A DNA stretch of 64,000 nucleotides from positions 29,101,456 to 29,165,455 of the forward strand of contig CM049312.1 of NCBI GenBank assembly GCA_026874595.1. The letters are read 5' to 3'. Positions 47,736 through 59,985 of the stretch are shown piece by piece. The notes beneath the pieces were generated by a model. That model was not told the origin of the DNA. It did not search any database and saw only the letters and a list, made by a program, of their open reading frames with translations. Every line of letters begins with the position of its first letter. Within the stretch, counting starts at the first letter, position 1. Source of the DNA: Sipunculus nudus. Lineage: Eukaryota; Annelida; Sipuncula; Golfingiida; Sipunculidae. The translations under genes and the position numbers were made by a program.

Positions 47736-50159
47736 GTGTGGGAATATTCCAGGCACTTTTTAGCGAACCTGTCGGCTTATGCGATGGTGCGGCGTCGTCT
47801 GTCGTGCGTCGTCTGTACGTTAACCATAGCTATCTCAAAAACGGCAGGAGCTTGCATCACCAATTTTTTGCAAATAATCAGTCATCCAAAAAACATATCG
47901 GATTTTGTTTATATTATTTCTAACTGTATTTTCTTAGATTTTATATGGAAAAAGCTTAAAAAGCTTAAAAATTCTTCTTCTCCGAAACTGTCCAGCCAAA
48001 TTGTCCAATATTTCACAGGAATGATCCCTGGAACAATCTTTCTCAAGTTTTTCGGATGGTTCCAGTTCGGAGATTTTTGGCCGAGTTACAGGAGGTTGAA
48101 CTTTGTTGATTGTGCAAAAAAGTATATTAAAATTTAAATCTCAGAAACAGCTGGAGCTATCATCACCAAATTTTATGCCAATGTTGGTCACATAGGTCAT
48201 ATCTGAAATTGAGGTATTGGTGGCGCCACCTGCATTGGCCTTTTTTGTACGGGGACATCAGTGCCTGTATCACACTGAGGGCTACAAAAAACTTCTTCTC
48301 TGAAACTATATGGCCAAAATGTTTAATATTGCATAGAAATGATCCTAGGGTAGTGTTTTCTGAAGTTTGTTCAAATGGTCTCTTTTCAGTGACTTTTGGC
48401 TAAGTTATGGAAAGCTGAATTTAGTCATATGCCATAACAGCCCATTTTAGCTCAGTGGCTACAAAGATCTTCTTCTCAAAAACCACTGGGCCAATTTCTT
48501 AAATCTCACATATTAATTATCCTCAGATGTTGATAATTCAAGTTTGTTCAAATGGTTTCGGTTCAGTGCTTCTTGGCTAAGTTACGACAAGCTGAACTTA
48601 GCCAGTTTGCTGTATCTTCTTATATGAGTTACAAACCTGCGAAACGTTATTCGACTGATGCCACTGAAGCCAGTTTGATAAATATTTTACAAGAATAATC
48701 CCTACAATAATTCTTATAATAATTGTCATTAATGGTTCCACATGAATGATTTTTTGACTGAATTATGGAGATTGAATTGAGTCATTTTACCATATATGTT
48801 AGCTGTTTGATGCTGTTACATCTAGCCTGGCACCAGTTTATCAGCATCTATTACATCATGCCACTAGACATTTAGATTTCAGGTTATATTTGGTTATATT
48901 GACAAGAAAGTTTTTTTTTTAAGTTTTTAAAAATTAAGATTTATGATTTAAGTTATTCATCATACCAGGCAATACTACAATCATGGTTATTCAGCTCTCT
49001 GTGGCTATATGAAGACAACTGTACGTGGATTATAAATTATTGGTATCCCTACTCCACTTAATTCAAGAATTGGCCATCAATGAGATATATCTGCATTTTA
49101 TCTTTGCATTCAGTATGCATCCTTAATAATTTTACATATATTCCTGATTTCTTTTTTATAAAAAAAAAGACAGCTGAAAAGCATTTTGTATTGGGGAAAT
49201 AAATTTCAAAGTTAATTCAAGTAGGGACCAATTTTGTGTACAGATGGCAGCACTTGGTTTACCATTGGCAGATTGCCAATGCCTTGATGTTGGCCATTAG
49301 CCAAGATGATGTCAGCTCTATAAATAGTTTTGGCACAGTGCCAAGATTGGAAGAAGTGCAGCCAGGTATAGGTTAAGAGTTCAATCAGTGCAGTAGCTGC
49401 ATTCTATTTATAGCTTTGGCAGACTGCTCACTGCATCATATTTGGCACCAAAGTTCAGCCTGAATCTATTTATAGCTTTAGAAGACTGCCAACTGTGTCA
49501 GATTATGCAACAGGTCAAGAGTTCACTCAGTGCAGCCAGGTACAGGTCAAAAGTTCACTCAGTCTAGCCAGGTGCAGGTCAAGAGTTCAATCAGTGCAGT
49601 AGCTTGAGGCAGCAATTTGTCACAGGTCACTCGGGGGCAATTCCCTTGCTCACCTAAGCCTTGTCAGCCCAGTGCATCAAACTCTGGGGAAGTGTGATGT
49701 ATTGGACTGATATTTTGACCTGTCTATGCGTCTTTGATGGTATTCTCATTTACAAGACAGTGGTGCCACCTACATTGACCTTTGTAGTGTATGTGCCTGC
49801 TTATTTCTACAGAGGAATTTGATACATCAGCCTAAAATTGGGCATGTTTATACATATCGGGTAGCGTTATAGTGTACAAGACCGGTGGCGCCACCTACAA
49901 GAAATTTTGCACAGTGTATGTCCCTGCTTATTTCACAGGAGGGGTTTGACTTATCAGTCTGACATTGGGCATATGTATATATCTCTTCGTTGTATATAAG
50001 ACTGGTGGTGCCAGCTACAATCATTGTATCTGCCAAAACAGAGTTTTTCGGATACTATGTTTTCAGTCGGATGCAGACACTGCCGCTATCGCCGCATAGG
50101 TTTCCGGAGAACTTCTCCATAACCACTGGGCAGAATTTTTTAAAATTCGGAATTATGAT
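47736..50159. repeat. Decayed monomers related to the downstream satellite
   Basis: Scattered blocks such as GGAGCTATCATCACCAAATTTTATGC and GGTGGCGCCACC occur at about 48,219, 49,761 and 49,884, with degenerate spacing. They look like old, diverged units on the left edge of the array at 50,160. Several degenerate direct repeats (CAGTGCAGCCAGGTACAGGTC) also lie at 49,360-49,600. No gene seen. Confidence 0.6.
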
Positions 50160-51740
50160 TATCAACACATAAACCCACATATATCGGGAACCGTTTGACC
50201 GATAAGGCTAAAGATTTTGCACAAATGTAGCCCTTGGAAAGCTGTATAACATACACTAAAAATGGTGGCGCCACCTGCAACCATTTTTGCACAGCGTCCA
50301 TCTGTTCATCTGCCTTGGGATAAAAACACTCATATCTGTGCATTGGTTTGACTTATCCACCTGAAATTTTGCATGTGTATACCTCCTGGACAGCTTTCTT
50401 GATTTTATGACAGGTGGCGCCACCTACATTCAGGCTTGAGCTGCAGACATCCAAGCTCATATCTCGGGAACCGTTTGACCAGTTGGGCCAACATTTTGCA
50501 TGTGAATAGATCTCCCATAACTCTTTATCATATGCAAAACTGGTGGTGCCTACTGCAACCATTTTTGCACAGCGTCCATCTGTACATTTGCCTTCGGATA
50601 AAATCACTCATATCTCGGCAGTGGTTTGACTTATCCACCTGATATTTTGCATGTGTATACATCCTTGACAGCTTTCTTGATTTTATGACAGGTGGCGCCG
50701 TCTACATTCAAATTTACCCTGCAGACATCCAAGCTCATATCTCAGGAACCATTTGACTGATTGGGCAAAAATTTTGCATGTTTATAGATCTCACATAGCT
50801 CTTTATCATACGCAAAACTGGTGGCGCGGCCTGCAATCTTTTTCGCACAGCGTCGTCTGTTTGTTTGCCGTGGGCTAAAATCACTCATATCTCGGCAGTT
50901 GTTTGACATATCTGCCTAAAAGTTTGCAAGTTTATACATCTTGGATAGCTTTCTGGATTTTGTGGCAGGTGGCTCCACCTACATTTATGTATATGCTGCA
51001 GACATTCAGGCTTAAATCTCAGGACTGGTTTGACATATCCCCTTGCAATTTTGCATTTGTATAGATCTCACATATCTTTTAATCATACACAAAATTGGTG
51101 GCGCCACCTGCCACCATTTTTGCACAGCATCCGTCTGTTCATCTGCCTTGGGTTAAAAACACTCATATCTCTGCATTGGTTGGACTTATCTGCCTGAAAT
51201 TTTGCATGTGTATACTTCCTGGACAGCTTTCTTGATTTTATGACAGGTCGCGCCACCTACATTCACGTTTAAGCTGCAGACATCCAAGCTCATATCTCGG
51301 GAACCGTTTGACCAGTTGGGCTAAAATTATGCATGTCTATAGATCTCCCATAGCTCTTTATCATACGCAAAACTGGTGGCGCCACCTGCAACCATTTATG
51401 CACAGCGTCCATCTGTTCATCTGCCCTTGGATAAAATCACTCATATCTCGGCAGTGGTTTGACCTATCCACCTGAAATTTTGCAGGTTTATACATCCTTG
51501 GCAGCTTTCTTGTTTTATGACAGATGGCGCCACCTACATTCAAATTAACGCTTAAGACATCCAAGCTCATATCTCAGGAACCATTTGACCGATTAGGCAA
51601 AAATTTTGCATGTTTATAGATCTCACATAGCTCTTAATCATACACAAAATTCGTGGCGCCACCTGCCACCATTTTTGCACAGGTCTGTCTGTTTGTCTGC
51701 CGGGGGCTAAAATCACTCATATCTCAGTAGTCATATCTCA
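50160..51740. repeat. Dimeric satellite, about 278-bp unit built of two half-units
   Basis: The palindrome GGTGGCGCCACC or a close variant recurs at about 50,264, 50,413, 50,541, 50,691, 50,820, 50,969, 51,098, 51,247, 51,375, 51,523 and 51,652. The spacing alternates between about 149 and 129 bp. Each half-unit has CATATCTC-G ... GTTTGAC ... AAATTTTGCATGT ... TATA ... and then the palindrome, but the two half-unit types differ (AAACTGGTGGCGCCACCTGC versus ACAGGTGGCGCCACCTACATT). So it is an ABAB array of about five and a half dimers. Short open frames across it are not genes. Confidence 0.9.
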
Positions 51741-53982
51741 CTATTTCCCCTTGCCACTAAATCCATGCCTCACTTCACCTTTCCCACTCTGATTTTTTAG
51801 CGGATACACGTAGTCCCTTGTTGTCTACCCATATTCTAGATTTTTGTTGTGTGCACCTATGCCAGAATTGCAGCAGTGATGTTTGTTTAATTGTTTCTTG
51901 TTCTAAGTGTTTAGTATTTGCATTGTTCATATACATGTTACACATGTTCTTGAAAAGTAATGGTCCAGCATTGAAGCATTATACATGGTGTAATCTCATT
52001 GCACAGGTTCGCATTAGGCCTGTAGGCCTTGTTTATTTTGATGATAAGTCGACCTGTATGCTGTTTATGTAAGATTTTGTGGTTGAGTTAAGCAACCCTC
52101 ATATAAGCTGTTGAAAACTTAATATACAAACCGTGGTGCTCTAATTTATAGCTTCCATGACAGATCTATGGGTGTTTTGATGATTCGTACCTAGGACATA
52201 ATTTTTCAAATAGTGTATTAGTTTATATCACTTTAATTCTTCTCTTCAGTTGTTCAAATACTTGAATTAATTTAAGGTTTAGGTGAAAAGCCATGCCAAA
52301 TAAAAGATTTTTTTTCCTTGATAATTTACATGTTCATATATAACGACACTTAGGACAGTCAACGTACATTATAATCACTTACATGAAAGGCTAGGATCCG
52401 TCAGTTGCTTTAATTAATTAAATCCAAGTGAAAGCATTATTGATGTGCCATAATTAGGAAGTACAAAAAAAGGGCATGCAATAAGTCAGCTAAACAGACA
52501 TATAGGAGGAGAGAGACATGGGCACCTGTGTCCGTACTGTCCCCATTGTACATGGTGAGAGCTTTGCATTTTTTTATGAAGCTTATAGTTCAGGCTAGGA
52601 TTAGTACTATATTAAAAAATCTGCCGTCTAAACTAGTCACCAACAGGAGTAATATAGTAATATACTGTATTCACTATACACATGCTGCCTTCTCCATTAA
52701 GTTTCAGTGTTTATTTATTTACTTTTTTTTTGCAACTAAAAGATGTAACTTTAATATTCAGCCGGAATGTGTGACCTCTTGGTTGACAGTATTGCGCAAC
52801 ATTCGTCTTGGATGTTTTACCTCAATGTACACCGGCATGAGTACCACCGGGAAATAGTATATGTAGAGTTCAACTTTGGAGTTCCACAAAATAAAGCTTT
52901 GTTACCATTTAATGTTGTACCGTTCGGCCTTGAAAATAACATTGAGAAAGTTACTTGGACCAAGGAGATCACAGATCTCCTTGCTTGGACTCTTCTGTAT
53001 CGCAAAAGTGATATATTAAATGAAGGGCACTCTTAAAAGCGGTATACATGGGAAAAAAATGCCCGTATAGATACCAACACGACTATCCTGGTCCAATGGT
53101 TTAAATAATAATAAGATGAAGCATATTTGACTGTATACTTGCTTTTGAGCACATTTCAATTACCTGCTTATGGTATGCGTTGGTTTGGATACGAAATTGC
53201 ATTACGAAAATAGAGGTGCTTCCCTCTGCCAAAAAAATTCTTTGAAAAAGGTTGATCAGTATAAATGTATAATATATTTGATAATAAGGTCAGGGGGTGT
53301 CCTGCACCCAACACTCCATTTATTGGACTACCTTTTAACGTTCCCAAAGTGTCTTTATTACATTTGGATATTAATAAAATTTAGAAAAGGTGCCATAATA
53401 AACACAATGATTGTGTATCCTTTATACCTATATTTATTTAATCACCTTTCAGCAAAAAAATAATAGGAAAATTAACACTGTAACCTTAAAGAACCATCAA
53501 TTTAAATCGCGTACATGTAACCATCAAAAGATAATTAAAGAGCCTGCTTTTACCATATTCTGTGAGCATATAGGCCAGTGTCTCGGATTAAACAGGACAA
53601 CTTTTATTTTTCGAATGATCCTTGCGTCCAATGAGTTTAGAGAACTCTGAAAAGTTGGTTTCCTCGAGTTCCGGGTGCTGGCATGGTGGCATATATTGTG
53701 TCTCCGTCTTATCGACAAATTCCTTTATGTAAAGCATGAACTGATATATGGACCAGTAACAATATTAGTGTGGGTGCCTGAACAGCTTGTGTTGGCAATA
53801 ATTAACACCGAATGATCCAATTTCAACTCAAACACAATGGTTAGATAAAATATAATATTTTATGACATATAAATGAAAGAAATAGACTTTTTTTGTCATT
53901 GTGGCAGATATTTGTAAAGCCATTTTCAATGGTTAAGTGTGCTATTTAACTTCAAACGTAAGACGTCCACCCAGGGTCTTCT
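51741..53982. other. Lectin intron, middle part; no gene recognised
   Basis: Unrecognised AT-rich DNA. The open frames at 52,528-52,857 and 52,767-53,036 have no recognisable domain. Confidence 0.5.
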
Positions 53983-54180
53983 GCAGAAGCGGATCTAAAG
54001 GAGGGCTCAAGGGTGTTCCAACCCCCCACTTTGAGCCGTAGCTTCCTTTTAAAGGGGTTCAGACTCAGTATGCGGCCTGGGCCACACTTTTCCGGACCTG
54101 AGGACCTTTTTTGAGTTTTTTTTTTTTCATTATTCCTCCTGAGTTTGACCCCTCCTTTTTCTAAATCCTGGATCCGCCAT
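53983..54180 (-). mobile_element. GGCGGATCC MITE-like element, copy 3 (inverted)
   Basis: Starts GCAGAAGCGGATC and ends CTGGATCCGCC. Reverse complement matches 15,588-15,813, including AGGTCCGGAAAAG and CAGGCCGCA blocks. This copy is outside the duplication. Confidence 0.8.
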
Positions 54181-55804
54181 TTTCTGATTCCCACAAGTCA
54201 CTCGCAAAAAAACAAATATTATAAGCAAATATCCTTTATTCATGGACCCTTCATCCTGCATTTTACAAAATGCAGCCATTTTTATTCTCTTATTATTTAA
54301 AGGGTGTTAAAGACACTTTGGTAAACACATACAAAGTATCTCTTTACTCTGGCTCAATATCTTGATTATGACTAGTGAAAACATTACTGTGTAAACAAAA
54401 ACACACTTTTAAGTTGTACTTTTCGTACATTAAAGTGAAAAAAATTGTGAACATTATTATTACGCGGTTTGTGTACATTGCACTTTACCATAAATAACTC
54501 TATAGACTAGGGTTACTACCTTGTTTTTATTGACGGAGAATCACATTTCTCGTTAAGGTTCAATTTTCTCCGGTTTGACCTTGAAAATAACCTTAAAATT
54601 TTATGAAGTGTAAGATGGAATCCACCTATGCTATTCAGTCACTGTTTGGTTTGTTGATCTGGCATGGATGGCTGATATTAACAATCAGTGTCCACATTGT
54701 GGAAAATCGACCTTGGCTGGTGCATTTTTTTATTTGACCTTGAAAATAACCTTGAAAATCACAATTTTAAGTGACATCCATCAACACTTTTTTCTTCGTT
54801 CTATGGCTTATTGATCTAGCATGGGTGCCTGCTATTAACAAGCAATGCCCTTAAAAGTGAAAAAAAAATCAACTTTGGCTGGTCAACTAATACGTGTTTT
54901 GTTTTGGAGAGTCGCTCAATTTATGCAAATTTTGCGCTTGGCGGGTTATTTACTTTGCCAACGGTAACTTGATTGGTTGCTCGCTACTGCTCCTCTCATT
55001 AAGATTCATAGAAGGAATATGCAATTAAGGTCACATAGAGTTTATGGATAGGTCAATTCGTTGATATATTTAACAACACATTATGGCCTCTGGATTTCCT
55101 AGCTCCTTGCGTATAACCCTGAAATCGATAAAACTATGTCATAACAGCTTTCTCTCTTTATATCTTCTCAGTAGATAGTGCTACTGACAGGCTACCTATC
55201 CTTTATCGAAATTATTTTGATTCCAGAAAGCTTTTTTCAAAGACAGCTTTTAATCTGCTTTACTTGAAAATCTTATAGGATTTTCCGGGTTTACTCTGCA
55301 TTAGTTCAAATATAAATCAATAAACTGCAGGTAATTTCTGCTAAGACTTATTGTAATATAAATCTCCTCTGACCGGTATGTTAGTTTGTTAGTTTGTTAG
55401 TAAGCTATAAGTAAACATGTTGCAAACAAATAAAAATACTACATGTATGCGCAGGTGCAGGTGGTCGACTTCCAATGTATGAAAGTTGAAGGTCAAAAGT
55501 TCTTATTGTTCGTAAAATCATTTGAAACAACGCCATGTTTTGTTATTTGCAAAATCCTGGTTCTCCTGATATGCAACAAGATATTGTAATTTAACTTTTT
55601 TGTGACACATGCATATAAACAAAACGAAAAGTATTTTTATTTTACGTGGGATTTAAATAATTAACCTGTGTACCTTGTGATAGATGATTTTGGGGTTATT
55701 TTCAAATAAGGATAAATATTCTGTCTTTAGCTAATACATGATAGATAACAAAATGGACCCTTATAAGGTACGTTTTATATTTATTTGACGTTTTTAATTT
55801 CAAG
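54181..55804. other. Lectin intron, 3' part; no gene recognised
   Basis: AT-rich DNA with two related blocks (near 54,570 and 54,735) sharing TTGACCTTGAAAATAACCTT, a diverged local duplication. Confidence 0.5.
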
Positions 55805-56052
55805 GGGTTCCAGGCGTGAACGTCTTGTGGGCGGGAGGAGTTTTCAAAGATGACGAGTGGTACTGGGTAGCTACAAACCAGAAAATAGGTTATCAGAACT
55901 GGATCAGAGGTCTGGACGTAAAACCACCCATTTTCAAAAATTGGATTTTCATGGATAGGTATTCGTACGTTTGTTTTCATGCGTGGGAATCAACCCCAGC
56001 AAATGGATTGTGTGAAAAACATGTTTCTTGTCAGAAGTGTCATCCACGCTGA
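55805..56052 (+). CDS. C-type lectin-like domain, second half (last exon)
   Basis: The acceptor TTTTTAATTTCAAG ends at 55,804. The two leading bases complete the split codon from 45,697, giving RVPGVNVLWAGGVFKDDEWYW, a normal continuation of a C-type lectin fold. It ends at a TGA (56,050-56,052). Cysteines are present in YVCFHAW, GLCEK and HVSCQKC. The usual sugar and calcium motifs (EPN or QPD, and WND) are not visible; the region between YQNW and YVC is short and differs from the family. So carbohydrate binding by the usual mechanism is doubtful. An AATAAA signal lies near 56,280. Confidence 0.82.
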
Positions 56053-57165
56053 CTGTTTCACTGTATTATTCCTACGAAGTTAGGCCAAACAAAAGGTGTG
56101 GTTCTCAGGCACCAGACGCATCAATTTTAAACCCCCCGCATGAAAAATTTTGATTTTGATTTTCAGTAGAAACTTACCAATTTCTAACTCCAGCCGCTTG
56201 AAAATTTCTTTCAAGTACATAAAATATTACAATTTTGATAAAATTTCCTTTGTTACGTATTGCTTTTACTTGTTTAGCAAAATAAATTTGTTATTATCAT
56301 GATTTTCCCTTGTCATTTGACATTTTTATCGAAACATACAGAAAATTAAATATAAAAAAAGCACCCGCCCGCATCGATTTCTGAAAAAAAGTGCCTAAGA
56401 ACCAAACCTTATTTTTGGCCTAACAGAAATGATTAATCTGTGAAATTATCAATATTAGACGTTGAGGACGTTTGGTATGTCATTTCTAAAAAATTACATG
56501 AAATTTTATTTTAAGTTTATGATATATCAGATGCCGATAACGTTTACACTGTGCCGCCATAAGATAGAGCGAGGGTTTGTCCTAAATAAAGGAAGTATAT
56601 CATGTCATCGATGATAATTTACATTGATTTTTCTTAAACAAGACCTGTCACCAGAGTTTATCCTCTCTAAATAAAAAACACGGCCAATTTTCAATGACAC
56701 AAAAGCAGATATTAGTGTCTCACGCAATATATCTAATACTGTCATTTTACTTCTGTATGTACAGTCTAAATCGCCTCTCAATGTAGATGTAGAGATGTAG
56801 CTTCTACATGTATTGGGATATTAAGAATAAAACAAATTTACCTTAATGTATTTTCTTCTATAATAACCCGTTGCGTGAACCCGAAGAATGGTATTAAGTG
56901 ATTAGATTGCAATAACGGTAATACCAACTAGATTTATTTCTCTGATATTTGTGCTTCGTTTTTCTCATTTAAATAATTCATACTTGTAAGCTAAATATAA
57001 AGATCACCATACTTTTAATTCCTGAAACTTTTAATTTTTTTAATCCTTGTGTTATACCCTTCTTTTCTCTCGGGTCTAGCTACTTATTCTCGTTATTTTA
57101 TTTATTATTATTATTTTTATTTTTTTTTTTGCTTTAAACTTAAATAAAATAGAGGGCCGATCTAT
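56053..57165. other. 3' flank of lectin gene; no other gene seen
   Basis: AT-rich, unrecognised. Confidence 0.55.
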
Positions 57166-58345
57166 GTTATATTCCCAACCTTATTGTAACTATGGCCCAT
57201 GGGCCATGATGCTCAGCTTTATTTGAAATACAGGTGATGCATATATTAATGATTGATGTTATGATCTGGTGAAAAATATTTGTTAAGGAACCTCAAACAA
57301 TGGGTAGAATGACTTCCTGAGTGTTCAAATCATGTTTTTCCACATAGTGCTTCGGATATTGGTAACAATGACCGGTGACCTTATTTAAGGTGTCCAAGAA
57401 GATTTTACTAGGGACTTCCTAGATACTAAGTTAATAGTTTCTACGTCAATCTTCTACAACTTGTGTCCATCTGCATTATAGGATACTAAAATTAGGTTTT
57501 ATAACATAGCTCACAGAATATATGTCACATTTACCTTATTTTGGAGACATTACAATGACCTCGATTCACTGTAGAAAGACATTTCTAGGTCTAACAGTTT
57601 GATTGGGACCCCGTGTGACTTTTTGGCTGCTCAAAATTAGGTTTTCTGCTGATAGCTTACAGAATATAGGTGACCTTAATACAAGAATCAAAGGAAACCT
57701 GCCCAAGGCTTCCCTGGATATTGCATTAGGAGATTCTAGGGCTATCGGGTACAATTTTTGCCCCGTCTGACTCACTGGGTACTCAAAATGATGTATTCGG
57801 CCCGCATTTTGCTAATGGTACCAGGACTTACGTTTAGGTTTCTAAGGATTTTTGCCTATGACCTCCCTTTAGTTGACCTCCCTTTGTTCAGTTAGAAGTT
57901 TCTAATTGTAACGGTTACAGTTTGTGCCCTTTTAAGCCCAGACAGTTGAAGGTCTCAAAAATGAGAATAAATGCCTAAAAAATAGAAAAACATACAAGTG
58001 GCACCACCGGTCTTCAGGAATTGATGAAACACTAAAAGATAATTATTTACGGAAAGAATCAGGGCAAACAATGCATTAGTTATTCAGATACTGGAGCTTT
58101 AGTATCAAATTTTTTAATAATTCTGGTGGAATACTCACGAGCCCCATAACCCGGAAGATATAGGTCGCAGTGACCTAATTTCAGGTTTATTAAGGAAATC
58201 TTTTATGAACCTCCATGGGTTTACAATTAGAATTTTCTAGGTGCAGCGGTTACGATTTGTGCCCTGTTAACGGACGGACAGACGGACGAAGGACAAAGAG
58301 TGATTACTATAGCTCCGATGACTTTCAGTCAGCTGGGCTAAACAC
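57166..58345. repeat. Diverged repeats of a bivalve-type dispersed family
   Basis: Phrases such as GATTCTAGG...TAACGGTTACGATTTGTGCCC (about 57,727-57,760, 57,915-57,930 and 58,237-58,262) and AAAATTAGGTTTT (about 57,487 and 57,632) recur with spacing of roughly 150-350 bp. It ends with the GGACGGACAGACGGACG motif at about 58,272-58,290. No open gene. Confidence 0.5.
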
Positions 58346-59152
58346 AAAAATAATAAGCACACCCCATGTGTACACTAGTAAAAGCAGCCTAGTGGAAAGA
58401 ATCTAAAAATAAGACCAAACAGGTTAGAAACCCAGCAGGGGTGTGTGTGTTTCCATTTCTTGAATATTGTCAACACGTGGATTTAACCAACCTCCGCACA
58501 GGGTCAAGATCCGTTGAGGAAAAAATAGGCCCCTGCAATTGCTTCTTCACCAGGCACGGTTCTTCAGCGGCCTTGGGGAAACCCGTGTATACAAACATTA
58601 GTCAGGTGGCATAACGGAAATATCGTTACACGCCAGAAAAAAAACACCAAATTTGGTATGAAATTTCCTTAGGTCAATCCTGATCATTCTGGAGGGAGTG
58701 CCAACCAGAACTTAGTTTCTGAATCTTTCAGCAGGACCGAGTTCAAAATAACATGATGTAATGGAAAATTTCCAAGATTTTTACGATCTGTTCAAATAAA
58801 TATTCTTACGTCACTGATAATTTTATAGAATTACCTAATTATTTATATCTGGTAAAATTATTTTAATTATACGGTACTTATTTACATTGTAGATATGAAA
58901 AAAAAGTTCATACTAAATGTCTGGGCACTAAAAAAATGACTACTCTAACTATGATTGTTTATAGTTTTCGAGTGAGGTAAGTTAAATAAATGTGTTTATG
59001 TTGTATAACGATGGTGGGTCCATCTTATTCCTGTTAGTCTAAAGTTGTAAGGCAAAAACATAATATTTTCAGATGTCCAAATAATCAGCTGGCTTTAGGG
59101 AATTATCGTTACATGCCGGACAAAAGCTCACCAATTTTTTATGAAGTATGTG
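58346..59152. other. No gene recognised
   Basis: Unique-looking AT-rich DNA. Confidence 0.5.
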
Positions 59153-59922
59153 TTCGGTCCGAGTACAATGAAAGTGCTCGATTACGAGTACTGAGTACTT
59201 ATAAAGTACTCGAGTACAAATACGAGTATTTTGGCTATTTTTATTACAGTACTCGCGTACCGAGTAACGAGTACTCAAAATGTACTCATGACTACTGTAA
59301 TGAGTACTTTTTGAAGTTAAACCTTAGATGTGGAGTGAAAATGAATCAATGTATTCTGTTTGATGTGATAATAATATAATAATTTGCTTATGAAATGTCG
59401 ACTCAAGATTTATTTTTTTAAAGTAACTAATAAAAAAATCAAGAGCCATAAGAGCTGCTACACTTTTAAGTAAGAATAATTAGTTTAATCAATGTGATAT
59501 TTATCATGGGATTTTATTATAAATCCAAAATGTAAGAAATTGCTGATTAAAAATATTAAATACTTGGCGGCTAGTCATTGTTATGATTTAAAAACAATTA
59601 CTCAGTCATTTATTTTGATAAATAATAGCTTAAATATAGATTCCCCTTTGAATATTCGATTGATTACACAGGGCCCTGTGACATTCCAAATACAAATACA
59701 ATGATGATTATGTTTTAAGTTGTTAACTTCTGCAAAAAAAATAATCAAAGACCATTTTTGATATCATCTAATTAAATTAATAATCACTAAAAATATTACC
59801 TCATCATTAATATTTGATTTTAAAAAAGAATTCATGCATTTAAAAAAAAAATTCTCATAAATTATACTCAATGTGAAAAATCCTTTATGGGTCCCTTGTC
59901 CTAATACCTGGATATTTTTTAG

Positions 59923-59924
<2 letters not shown>

Positions 59925-59983
<59 letters not shown>
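59925..59983. repeat. TA microsatellite (insertion site of the inner element)
   Basis: A TA run that resumes at 62,381-62,426 on the other side of the inner element, followed there by a GA run (62,427-62,460). The inner element therefore appears to have inserted into a TA tract. Confidence 0.9.

Positions 59984-59985
<2 letters not shown>

Noticed and set aside
49848-51570. Short open frames on both strands across the satellite
   Set aside because: Produced by the tandem repeat; no conserved frame between units.
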